Of a stretch of 18,270 nt of DNA, positions 1 to 6,566 are shown one piece after another. This stretch comes from DASUMP01 sp036277635 (GTDB lineage: Bacteria; Actinomycetota; Acidimicrobiia; IMCC26256; PALSA-610): the NCBI GenBank assembly GCA_036277635.1, contig DASUMP010000286.1:1-18270 (forward strand), in the 5' to 3' direction. A program made the position numbers and the translations under genes. The first letter of the stretch is position 1. Every line of letters starts with the position of its first letter. The notes under the pieces are model-generated. The model did not search any database. It saw only the letters and a list, made by a program, of their open reading frames with translations, and was not told where the DNA came from.

Positions 1-183
1 CCGAGCCGTCCTGGCTTTGCGCAGCGTCGGGGCGAACGTGCCGAATCCCGGCAACGCGACTTTGTCCCCGCCTGCGACCGCGCCTTGCACGGCATCGATG
101 AACGCGTTCAGAGCGTTCTCGGCATCGGTCTTGCTGATGCCTGCATTCTGGTTGATCGCTTCGATCAACTCGGCCTTGTTCAC
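1..183 (-). CDS. hup: HU-family histone-like DNA-binding protein, 3' end cut by window edge
   Basis: Sixty-one residues are visible, starting at a GTG at 183. A GGAGG ribosome site lies at 191-195, seven bases before the start. The protein opens MNKAELIEAI and continues with the HU dimer core; the PGFGTF signature is at residues 45-50 and leads into the DNA-binding arm, of which only the beginning remains. HU dimers bend and compact DNA without strong sequence specificity. Only the N-terminal two-thirds of a normal ~90-residue HU is present because the window ends, so it is not a broken gene. Whether the missing part carries a Lys/Ala-rich tail, as in some actinobacterial HU proteins, cannot be seen. 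HU genes near leuCD are known in Streptomyces, which fits this neighbourhood. Confidence 0.95.
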   Translation of the reverse strand, partial: MNKAELIEAINQNAGISKTDAENALNAFIDAVQGAVAGGDKVALPGFGTFAPTLRKARTAR

Positions 184-199
184 GACGAAACCTCCGCCC

Positions 200-530
200 G
201 GTTGGCGCGTGTCGGTGCCATCTGACCGTATTCACGTTGCAAGGTCAAGCATTTCCGACTGTCGCGCGGTTCGCGAGCTCGTCGTCGCGCGTCGCGTCGC
301 GTCACATCCCTCGCGCTCGAGGTGCCGCGGGTGCGCGCGCTGCGCGCGCCCGCACGGCCCGTCAGGGCACCGATATCCACCACTCGCGTCGGATCGTGCG
401 CGAGGATGCGGCGTGGGCGGAGTCATATGTGCTCACCGCGTGTGTTGTGTCGCGCGCCCGTGCACGCTCACGACCGCATCGTCGAAATTCTTTGTCGCCG
501 ACGCATGTTCCCGGCCGGAGCGCGCGGCGC
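200..530. other. Intergenic stretch without a convincing gene
   Basis: Apart from the HU promoter at its left side I see no supportable gene here. The open frames crossing it translate to Arg/Ala/Ser-rich sequence typical of non-coding high-GC DNA. A GC-only hairpin lies at 329-351: ten-base arms with one mismatch and a three-base loop. It has no U-tract and no evident role. No tRNA-like or riboswitch-like fold was recognised. Confidence 0.5.
220..248 (-). promoter_or_regulatory. Candidate promoter of the HU gene
   Basis: On the minus strand TTGACC (248-243) is followed after 17 bases by TCAGAT (225-220). The -35 is close to consensus and the spacing is ideal; the -10 is weaker. It would give a 5' untranslated region of about 30 bases that contains the GGAGG site. 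Assigned by eye only. Confidence 0.5.
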
Positions 531-746
531 GTGCTCGCTGACGGCACCTACGACGCGTTCATCGTGTGGGTCGACGAGCGCGACGACGGTGCGTTCGCAT
601 TGCAGGTCACGATCACGACCGGCCCGCATCGCGGCGATGTCGTCGAGCTCGTCGCGCACGGATTCGCCGGACGCGACCCGTTCGATCTGGTGGCGTTGCC
701 GTGCGCCCTGATCGTCGACGGCGGCGCACCCCGCATCGACTGGTGA
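531..746 (+). CDS. Small conserved-looking protein of unknown function (71 aa)
   Basis: The open frame extends further upstream, but only the part from the GTG at 531 reads like a real protein. It begins MLADGTYDAFIVWVDERD and continues with alternating hydrophobic and charged residues (LQVTITTGPHRGDVVEL, then FDLVALPCALIVDGG). This pattern suggests a small all-beta fold. GGAG lies at 517-520, ten bases before the GTG, a slightly long but usable ribosome site. There is no signal peptide or membrane segment and a single Cys. I do not recognise a named family. It stands alone on the plus strand and converges on the tRNA genes; the hairpin at 779-802 could stop transcription from both sides. The upstream part of the frame is Arg/Ala-rich and was left out. 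Confidence 0.6.
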   Translation: MLADGTYDAFIVWVDERDDGAFALQVTITTGPHRGDVVELVAHGFAGRDPFDLVALPCALIVDGGAPRIDW

Positions 747-778
747 CGTGCCGCGAACGACCCGCGCCAGACGCGCCG

Positions 779-802
779 GAGCCCGGGCCGAAGCCCGGGC
801 TC
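779..802 (-). terminator. C(UUCG)G-capped hairpin ending the tRNA transcript
   Basis: A perfect 10-bp stem (779-788 with 793-802) closes a four-base loop. Read on the minus strand the loop is UUCG closed by a C-G pair, the exceptionally stable tetraloop. It starts six bases after the 3' end of tRNA-Glu. There is no U-tract, so it may be a U-less terminator or a 3' barrier. On the plus strand it lies 32 bases past the stop of the 71-residue ORF and may act there too. Confidence 0.6.
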
Positions 803-807
803 CTCGG

Positions 808-880
808 CAGCCCCGAGCAGATTCGAACTGCCGCTTCCGCCTTGAGAGGGCGGCGTCCTGGGCCGCTAGACGACGGGGCC
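808..880 (-). tRNA. tRNA-Glu (anticodon CUC)
   Basis: A complete 73-base cloverleaf on the minus strand. The 7-bp acceptor stem has a G-U first pair. The anticodon stem CCGCC/GGCGG closes the loop CTCTCAA, giving anticodon CUC. The T-loop is TTCGAAT and the discriminator is G. Layout follows the E. coli tRNA-Glu pattern closely, including the D-arm segment GTCTAGCGGCCCAGGAC. The 3' CCA is not encoded (CCG follows). It sits 35 bases downstream of tRNA-Gln and ends the gltX transcript. Confidence 0.96.
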
Positions 881-915
881 AGGGGGCCGTCGGGACCGGT
901 TGGTCCGCCGGCCGG

Positions 916-988
916 CTCGGGGGGGAGGACTCGAACCTCCAACCTCCTGATCCAGAGTCAGGCGTTCCGCCAGTTGAACTACCCCCGA
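916..988 (-). tRNA. tRNA-Gln (anticodon CUG)
   Basis: A complete 73-base cloverleaf on the minus strand. The 7-bp acceptor stem TCGGGGG/CCCCCGA is perfect. The anticodon stem CCTGA/TCAGG closes the loop CTCTGGA, giving anticodon CUG. The T-arm is GGAGG-TTCGAGT-CCTCC and the discriminator is G. CCA is not encoded. Its first ten bases contain the last codons and TAG stop (979-981) of the preceding YdcF-like gene, so the mature tRNA must be cut out of a transcript that also carries that coding sequence. Confidence 0.96.
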
Positions 989-1716
989 ACGGATGTCGTC
1001 GCCACCGACCCGTGGACCGGTCGCGACGACCCCGCCAGCATAGCGAGTGGGGTTCCGATCGCTCCCAACTCCTCGAGCTCCTCGAGGTCGTCACGACTGC
1101 GCTCGAGTCGATCGAACCCGATGATGCGACCGACCGCGACCCGGAGGGTCTCGGTGCCGAAGCGACGCCACTGCGCGAACCCGGAGATCGGTGACGTTCG
1201 CGTCGGCGAGGTCACCGCGTCGAGGCCGACCTCGTCGGCGATGAGGTCGATGCGCGCCGAGTGGTACGGATCGGAGACGAGCACGACGCGGTCGAGGCCC
1301 CGATCGTCGAGGATCCGCGCGGTCGCGGCCAACGACTCCCACGACGACGATCCGGTCGTCTCGCGCAGGATCGCGTCGTCGGGGACGCCGCGCGTGTGGA
1401 GATACGTGGCTGCGGCGGTCGCTTCCGTGAAGCGGTCGCCCTCGCGCCGACCGCCGGTCACGACGATCAGCGGCGCGATGTCGTCGTCGTAGAGATCGAC
1501 GGCGTGGTCGAGGCGGGCGCGCAGCACCGGCGACGGCACGCCGTCGTACTGCGCGGCGCCGAGCACGACGATCGCATCGGAGGGACGCGCGCCGTCGCGG
1601 TCGGCGGCCCGCCACACCTGCACGAACGTCACGAGGAGATACACCGTCATCGCGACGACCACGATGCCGAGGACCCGTAGGGCGATCCGCACGACTCGGC
1701 GGATGCGTTCCTTCAT
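979..1716 (-). CDS. YdcF/SanA-type (DUF218) membrane-anchored protein
   Basis: This 245-residue protein starts at an ATG that overlaps the gltX stop as ATGA, implying translational coupling. Residues 11-33 form one hydrophobic segment after a basic start (MKERIRRVVRIALR), so the C-terminal domain probably lies outside the membrane. The DUF218 landmarks follow in order: AIVVLGAAQYDG (48-59), SPVLRARLDHA (62-72), LIVVTGGR (83-90), the acidic FTEA (96-99), SSSWESLA (123-130) and VLVSDPYHSAR further on. The family includes E. coli YdcF and SanA and Gram-positive homologues linked to the envelope; no reaction is firmly assigned. The final residues come from codons lying inside the tRNA-Gln gene. 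Family is clear, function is not. Confidence 0.9.
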   Translation of the reverse strand: MKERIRRVVRIALRVLGIVVVAMTVYLLVTFVQVWRAADRDGARPSDAIVVLGAAQYDGVPSPVLRARLDHAVDLYDDDIAPLIVVTGGRREGDRFTEATAAATYLHTRGVPDDAILRETTGSSSWESLAATARILDDRGLDRVVLVSDPYHSARIDLIADEVGLDAVTSPTRTSPISGFAQWRRFGTETLRVAVGRIIGFDRLERSRDDLEELEELGAIGTPLAMLAGSSRPVHGSVATTSVRG

Positions 1717-3155
1717 CGCGTCGTCGCCAGCCGCGCCCGCGCCCGTTCGATGCGCCGGAGCGTGCCGTCGCGGCCGAGCAAGACGATCGAGTCGAACAGC
1801 GGCAAGCCGTGGGGCCGGCCTTCGATCGCGCAGTACAGCGCCGGCATCGCCCGCTTGTTCGCGGCTGTCTTCGACAGGCCGAGGGCGGCGAGCACCGGCC
1901 GCAGGTCGACACCTTCGGCGGACCACTCGCATCCCTGCAGGTGCGTGGCGGCGGCGGTGAGGATGGCGTCGACCCCGTCGGTGGCGACCAAGCGGGCCCA
2001 GCCGTCGTCGGTGATCGTGAACTCCTCGTGGTCGACGAACAGGAACTCGGCCTGGTCGGCGATCTGCACGAGGGTCGAGGCGCGCTCCTGGGCGAGCGCC
2101 ACCGCCGCCTCGAACACGGCGACGTCGAGACGGGCGCCGTAGCGAGCACGGGCGAACGGCAGGACGGCAGCGACCAGGTCGGGCAGGTCGAGGCGCCGGA
2201 TGTGCTCGCCGTTGATCCAGTCCAGCTTCTGGTAGTCGAAGAACGCCGGTGAGTGCGTGACGCGCTCGAGGGCGAACGCCGCCACGACCTCGTCGAGGGT
2301 CATCACCTCCCGGTCGTCGTCGGGTGACCACCCCAACAGCGCGAGGTAATTGAGCAGCGCAGCCGCGAGGTACCCACGTTCCCGGAAGTCCTCGAGCGCC
2401 ACGGCACCGTGGCGCTTCGAGAGCTTCCCCCGGTCCTCCCCGACGAGCAGGGGGAGGTGCGCGTACACCGGCCGGCCCTCGACACCGAGTGCCGCCCGGA
2501 TCGCGAGCACCCGGTGGGTCGAGTCGATCAGGTCCTCGCCGCGGATGACGTGGGTGATCCCCATGTCGGCGTCGTCGACGGCGTTGGCGAGGAAGAACAC
2601 CGGCGTGTGGTTCGAACGCACGATCACGAAGTCGCGCACCGTCGACCACTCGACCGCGACCTCACCTCGCACCACATCGGCGAAGGTGCTGCTGCCCTCG
2701 TCGGGGGTGCGGAACCGCACCGATCGAGGCTTGCCTGCCGTCCGCAGCGCCGCGCGCTCGTCGTCACCGAGCGCGCGACAGCGGCCGTCGTAGCCCGGAG
2801 GTCGTCCGGCTCGGACCGCGGCGTCGCTGCGCTCCTTCACTTCTTCTTCGGTGCAGAAGCACTCGTACGCGTGACCCGACGCGAGGAGCTGGTCAGCGGC
2901 CGCGAGGTACCGGTCGAAGCGCGTGCTCTGGAGCACCAGCGGGCCGTCCCAGCCCAACCCGAGCCACGTCAGCGTCGACTGGATCCCGTCGATCCACTCC
3001 TGGCGCGACCGGGCGACGTCGGTGTCCTCGATGCGCAAGAAGAACTCACCGCCCGCGCCGCGGGCGAACAACCAGTTGAACAGCGCGGTGCGAGCGCCAC
3101 CGACGTGGAGGAAACCGGTCGGCGCCGGAGAGAAGCGGACCCGCACGTCGGCCAT
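1713..3155 (-). CDS. gltX: Glutamyl-tRNA synthetase
   Basis: This 480-residue class I synthetase charges tRNA-Glu with glutamate. The HIGH-type signature is GFLHVGG (residues 14-20) and the KMSKS-type signature KLSKRHG (244-250). C99, C101, Y122 and C126 match the zinc site of the E. coli enzyme. Conserved LRIEDTD (40-46) and HVIRGEDLI (202-210) confirm the family, and length is normal. In most actinobacteria GlnRS is absent and GluRS also charges tRNA-Gln, which GatCAB then amidates. That this enzyme is non-discriminating is inferred from phylum and context, not from a diagnostic residue. The start is ATG at 3155 with no clear Shine-Dalgarno; a TANNNT box lies nine bases upstream. Its two likely tRNA substrates are encoded downstream on the same strand. 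Confidence 0.97.
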   Translation of the reverse strand: MADVRVRFSPAPTGFLHVGGARTALFNWLFARGAGGEFFLRIEDTDVARSRQEWIDGIQSTLTWLGLGWDGPLVLQSTRFDRYLAAADQLLASGHAYECFCTEEEVKERSDAAVRAGRPPGYDGRCRALGDDERAALRTAGKPRSVRFRTPDEGSSTFADVVRGEVAVEWSTVRDFVIVRSNHTPVFFLANAVDDADMGITHVIRGEDLIDSTHRVLAIRAALGVEGRPVYAHLPLLVGEDRGKLSKRHGAVALEDFRERGYLAAALLNYLALLGWSPDDDREVMTLDEVVAAFALERVTHSPAFFDYQKLDWINGEHIRRLDLPDLVAAVLPFARARYGARLDVAVFEAAVALAQERASTLVQIADQAEFLFVDHEEFTITDDGWARLVATDGVDAILTAAATHLQGCEWSAEGVDLRPVLAALGLSKTAANKRAMPALYCAIEGRPHGLPLFDSIVLLGRDGTLRRIERARARLATTR

Positions 3156-3164
3156 GACCGGGCG

Positions 3165-3170
3165 AGTCTA
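3165..3170 (-). promoter_or_regulatory. Possible -10 box of an internal gltX promoter
   Basis: TAGACT on the minus strand lies nine bases before the gltX ATG in the 44-base gap after the acyl-CoA dehydrogenase gene. It fits the TANNNT form, and no ribosome site is visible, so a nearly leaderless gltX mRNA is possible. No good -35 was found. Confidence 0.3.
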
Positions 3171-3199
3171 CGGTCGGCTCGGCGCGGTGCCCGGTCTCG

Positions 3200-4348
3200 T
3201 CAGGACAACAGCTGCTTGGCGATGACGAGGCGTTGGATCTGGTTCGTGCCTTCGTAGATCTGGGTCACCTTCGCGTCGCGCATCATCCGCTCGGCCGGGA
3301 AGTCCCGCGTGTAGCCGGCCCCACCGAGGAGCTGGACCGCATCGGTGGTCACGCGCATCGCAGTGTCGGACGCGACCAGCTTCGCGACCGATGACGCGCG
3401 CGTCGTCCCCGGCCTCCCGGCATCGATGAGGCTGCACGCGCGGTACACCGCGAGCCGAGCCACGTCGAGCTGCGCGGCGAGATCGGCCAGCATGAACTGC
3501 ACGCCCTGGAAGTCGGCGATCCGCGACCCGAACTGGCGGCGCTCGCGCACGTACGACACCGCGAGGTCGAGCGCTCCTTGCGCCAGCCCGAGCGCTTGCG
3601 CGCCGACGAGTGGCCGTGACCGGTCGAGCGCACCCATCGCGTACGAGAACGCGGCGCCTTCCTCACCGATCAGGTTGTCGGCGGGAACTGCGCAACCGTC
3701 GAGCACGAGCTCGCCCGTGGGTGAGCCTCGCATCCCCATCTTGCGCTCGAGCTTGCCGATCGAACAGCCCGGCGCGTCGCGTTCGACCACGAACGCGCTG
3801 ATGCCGCGGTGTCGAGCGTCGGGGTCGGTCGTCGCGAACACCGTGTAGAAGTCGGAGACCCCGGCGTTCGTGATCCACTGCTTGGCGCCGTGCAACACGT
3901 AGTGGTCGCCGTCGCGGACCGCTCGTGTGCGCAGGCTCGCGACGTCGCTGCCGGCTTCGGCTTCCGAGAGGCAGTAGCTGGCCTGTGCCTCACCGGACGC
4001 CACGCGCGGCACGTAGCGCCGGCGCAGGTCGTCGGAGCCGTGATCGATGACGGGCGTCATGCCGAGCTTCGAGATGAACACGAACAACGACGACGAACCG
4101 CAGACCCGGGCCACTTCTTCGACGGCGATCGCGTGCGCGAGCACGCCGCCACCCTGCCCGCCGTCGCGCGTGGGGAACGCGAGCCCCGCGAACCCCGCGT
4201 CGCGCCAGGCTTCCCAGCTCGCCTGCGGGAACGCTTCGTCCTCGTCGGCGGTCGCAGCGTGCGGCGCGATGTGCGACTCGGCGAGTCGACGGACCGACGC
4301 CCGCAGGTCTTCGTACTCGGCCGGGAGCTCGTACGGCGCGGTGCTCAC
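3200..4348 (-). CDS. Acyl-CoA dehydrogenase (FAD-dependent)
   Basis: This 382-residue protein has the normal length and order of the family: an N-terminal helical domain, a middle beta domain with YCLSEAEAGSD and WITNAGVSDFYTVFA, and a C-terminal helical domain with RRQFGSRIADFQGVQFMLAD and QLLGGAGYTRDFPAERMMRD. The catalytic base is E366 in IYEGTNQIQR, the short-chain/butyryl-CoA type position. It oxidises an acyl-CoA to the 2,3-enoyl-CoA and passes electrons to ETF. The GTG start at 4348 overlaps the preceding stop as GTGA. No ETF or thiolase gene is nearby. Inside a branched-chain amino acid operon a branched short-chain substrate such as isobutyryl-, 2-methylbutyryl- or isovaleryl-CoA is attractive, but nothing in the sequence proves it. 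Confidence 0.93.
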   Translation of the reverse strand: MSTAPYELPAEYEDLRASVRRLAESHIAPHAATADEDEAFPQASWEAWRDAGFAGLAFPTRDGGQGGGVLAHAIAVEEVARVCGSSSLFVFISKLGMTPVIDHGSDDLRRRYVPRVASGEAQASYCLSEAEAGSDVASLRTRAVRDGDHYVLHGAKQWITNAGVSDFYTVFATTDPDARHRGISAFVVERDAPGCSIGKLERKMGMRGSPTGELVLDGCAVPADNLIGEEGAAFSYAMGALDRSRPLVGAQALGLAQGALDLAVSYVRERRQFGSRIADFQGVQFMLADLAAQLDVARLAVYRACSLIDAGRPGTTRASSVAKLVASDTAMRVTTDAVQLLGGAGYTRDFPAERMMRDAKVTQIYEGTNQIQRLVIAKQLLS

Positions 4349-4887
4349 GAGCTCGGATCGACGAGTGACGCGACCTCGGTGCGCCACGGTTCGACCGCGG
4401 CGCCGAGCGATCCCGGCTGCATCCGCAGGAGCTCGGTGGGCACGGAGTCGACCAGGGCCCGTCGGCGCGCGTACGCGTGCGCGGCCTCGTGCACGAGGCG
4501 GGTCCGCTGCTCGACCCAGCTCGCGTCGGCCGAGCCGTCGTAGCCGAGCAGCTCGAGCGCGAGATCGACGTCGCGCACGACCGGCGCCCGGCCGACCGTC
4601 GCGGCGCGGCGCCCGGCGATCTCGGCGACGACCGCCACGACGTCGTGCGCGTGCTCGTGGGCGCCGAGACGGAACCGGCTCTTCGCCCGTTCGGCCAGCG
4701 TGTAGGCGTACCCCACGTTCGGTCCGGGATCCCCGAACAGCGAGCCGTGGGGTTGCTCGGCACCGAGCTCGCCCGGTCGGCCGCCACGCCACGCGCGCGC
4801 CGGCGGGTAGGCCATGCCCGCGGGCAGGTTCTGTTGCTGGCGCGGACGGTCGTCGAGACCGGGCGAGACGAACGGGTCAGTCGGCAC
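4345..4887 (-). CDS. Conserved-context protein of unknown function (180 aa)
   Basis: I do not recognise a named family. The frame opens at an ATG at 4932, but the GTG at 4887 is preferred: GGAG lies a few bases upstream, and it overlaps the cimA stop by 11 bases instead of 56. The N-terminus is Pro/Arg/Gln-rich (GLDDRPRQQQNLPAGMAYPP). The rest looks helical, with GPNVGYAYTLAERAKSRF, HEHAHDVVAVVAEIAGRRA, APVVRDVDLALELLGYDG and a His/Ala-rich VHEAAHAYARRR. There is no membrane segment, signal peptide or cysteine motif. It is sandwiched with overlaps between cimA and the acyl-CoA dehydrogenase, so it is almost certainly translated with them. A structural or accessory role is possible; no function is claimed. 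Confidence 0.8.
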   Translation of the reverse strand: MPTDPFVSPGLDDRPRQQQNLPAGMAYPPARAWRGGRPGELGAEQPHGSLFGDPGPNVGYAYTLAERAKSRFRLGAHEHAHDVVAVVAEIAGRRAATVGRAPVVRDVDLALELLGYDGSADASWVEQRTRLVHEAAHAYARRRALVDSVPTELLRMQPGSLGAAVEPWRTEVASLVDPSS

Positions 4888-6496
4888 GGTGAGCTCCGGA
4901 GACGGACGACTCGGCGCGCAGCAGCCCGACATGGATCGAGTCGAGCAGCGCCTGCCACGACGCCTCGATGATGTTCTCGTTCACGCCGATCGTGGTCCAC
5001 ACGCCGTCGGCGTCGGCCGAGTCGATCAGCACGCGCGTGACTGCGCCGGTGCCCTTGTTCGTGTCGAGCACACGCACCTTGTAGTCGGTCAGGTGGACCT
5101 GCTCGAGGGCGGGGAACCGACCATCGAGTGCGGAGCGCAACGCGCGGTCGAGCGCGTTCACGGGTCCGTTCCCTTCCGCCGTCGCGATCACGCGCTTGTC
5201 GCCGACGTGCACCTTGACGGTGGCCTCGGTCATGACCGCTGCCTCCCCGTCGAGCGATTCGGCGCGACGCGTGTCGTCGGTGATGACCCGGAAAGACTCG
5301 ACCGTGAACCACTCGGGCCGCCAACCCGCGGCGCGACGGAGGAGCAGCTCGAGCGATCCGTCGGCGACCTCGAAGTGATAGCCCTCGTGCTCGAGCCGCT
5401 TGAGCGTCTCCACCACGTCGTTCAGCTGCGGACCGTCGAGCTCGATGCCGAGCTCTGCCGCCTTGATCGTGAGCGTCGAGCGCCCGGCGAGCTCGGACAC
5501 GAGGAACCGCGTGCCGTTGCCCACCGCGTCCGGCGTGACGTGCTCGTACGCGTCGGGACGCTTCGCGATCGCGCTGACGTGCAGTCCTGCCTTGTGGGCG
5601 AACGCCGAATGACCCACGTAGGCGGCTTGCGGGTTGAGCGGCATGTTCACGAGCTCGGCGACGTGGTGCGCCACCGTCGTGAGCCGATCGAGTCGGTCGC
5701 GCGGGATCGTCTCGATCCCCATCTTCAACGTGAGGTTCGGGATGATCGTGGTGAGGTTGCAGTTCCCGGTGCGCTCGCCGTAGCCGTTGATCGTGCCCTG
5801 CACCTGGATCGCGCCGCCGCGCACTCCGGCGATCGCGTTCGCGACACCCGTGCCGGCGTCGTCGTGCAGATGGACCGCGACCCCAACGTCGCCGCCGAAG
5901 TAGTCGACCACGGCGCGGACGGTGTCTTCGACCTGGAACGGGAGCGTGCCGCCGTTCGTGTCGCAGAGCACGAGGCGGCTCGCGCCGCGCTCGGCGGCGG
6001 CTTCCAGCACCCGCAACGCGAACTCGGGGTTGCGTGCGTACCCGTCGAAGAAGTGCTCGGCGTCGAACATCACCTCGAGGCCCTGCGCGCGCAGGAACTC
6101 GACGGAGTCGCGCACCATCGCGACACCCTCGTCGAGTGTCGTCTGCAACGCCTCGGTGACGTGGTAGTCCCACGACTTCCCCACGATGCACACGGTGCCG
6201 GCACCACTGTCGACGAGATGCCGCAGCGTGTCGTCGCTGTCGACCTTGCCCTGCACCCGCCGGGTCGAGCCGAACGCCACGAGCACGCTCGTCGTGAGGT
6301 GCAGGTCGGCGGGCGCACGCCGGAACAGCTCGTCGTCCTTCGGGTTCGCGCCCGGCCACCCGGCCTCGATGTAGTGCACGCCCAACCAGTCGAGCTGCTC
6401 CGCGATGCGCAGCTTGTCTTCGACCGTGAGCGAGATCCCCTCGAGCTGGCTCCCGTCGCGCAGCGTCGTGTCGTACACCTCGACACGAGTCGGCAC
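4877..6496 (-). CDS. cimA: (R)-citramalate synthase
   Basis: Condenses pyruvate with acetyl-CoA to citramalate, the threonine-independent entry to isoleucine; LeuCD and LeuB then turn citramalate into 2-oxobutyrate. The DRE-TIM signature VEVYDTTLRDGSQ is at the N-terminus, the metal-binding HLHDDAGTGVANA and INGYGERTGNCNL follow, and AFAHKAGLHVSAI marks the end of the barrel region. The C-terminal part is the LeuA-type dimer domain that binds the feedback inhibitor. The long form and this motif set fit CimA better than LeuA or homocitrate synthase. I chose GTG 6496 (539 aa) because GAGGAG lies six bases upstream and homology starts there. An ATG at 6574 would add 26 Ala/Arg/Glu-rich residues and overlap ilvE by eight bases. 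Confidence 0.93.
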   Translation of the reverse strand: MPTRVEVYDTTLRDGSQLEGISLTVEDKLRIAEQLDWLGVHYIEAGWPGANPKDDELFRRAPADLHLTTSVLVAFGSTRRVQGKVDSDDTLRHLVDSGAGTVCIVGKSWDYHVTEALQTTLDEGVAMVRDSVEFLRAQGLEVMFDAEHFFDGYARNPEFALRVLEAAAERGASRLVLCDTNGGTLPFQVEDTVRAVVDYFGGDVGVAVHLHDDAGTGVANAIAGVRGGAIQVQGTINGYGERTGNCNLTTIIPNLTLKMGIETIPRDRLDRLTTVAHHVAELVNMPLNPQAAYVGHSAFAHKAGLHVSAIAKRPDAYEHVTPDAVGNGTRFLVSELAGRSTLTIKAAELGIELDGPQLNDVVETLKRLEHEGYHFEVADGSLELLLRRAAGWRPEWFTVESFRVITDDTRRAESLDGEAAVMTEATVKVHVGDKRVIATAEGNGPVNALDRALRSALDGRFPALEQVHLTDYKVRVLDTNKGTGAVTRVLIDSADADGVWTTIGVNENIIEASWQALLDSIHVGLLRAESSVSGAHRAD

Positions 6497-6531
6497 TTGG
6501 TGCTCCTCACCTTCGGTCGCGCTCGCTGCTC

Positions 6532-6546
6532 GCCCGGATACCGGGC
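6532..6546 (-). other. Short inverted repeat between ilvE and cimA
   Basis: GCCCGG and CCGGGC face each other across a three-base loop, in the stretch between the ilvE stop (6567) and the preferred cimA start (6496). It could be an intercistronic stem-loop affecting mRNA stability or processing. It has no U-tract. If cimA starts at 6574 it is simply coding DNA. Confidence 0.35.
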
Positions 6547-6566
6547 TCGCGGGCGCTCGCCGCTTC

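Noticed and set aside
329..351. GC-only hairpin as a terminator or small RNA
   Set aside because: It has a mismatch, no U-tract and no associated promoter; such inverted repeats arise by chance in CG-alternating DNA.
237..530. Upstream extension of the 71-residue ORF to 169 residues
   Set aside because: The added part is Arg/Ala/Ser-rich and looks like translated non-coding GC-rich DNA; a usable GTG with GGAG lies at 531.
566..1492. 308-residue plus-strand open frame
   Set aside because: It runs across both tRNA genes and antisense to the YdcF-like gene and is Arg/Ser/Pro-rich; it is a shadow frame.
3990..6359. 789-codon minus-strand frame
   Set aside because: An out-of-frame reading of cimA and the acyl-CoA dehydrogenase, dominated by Arg; the real frames show conserved motifs.
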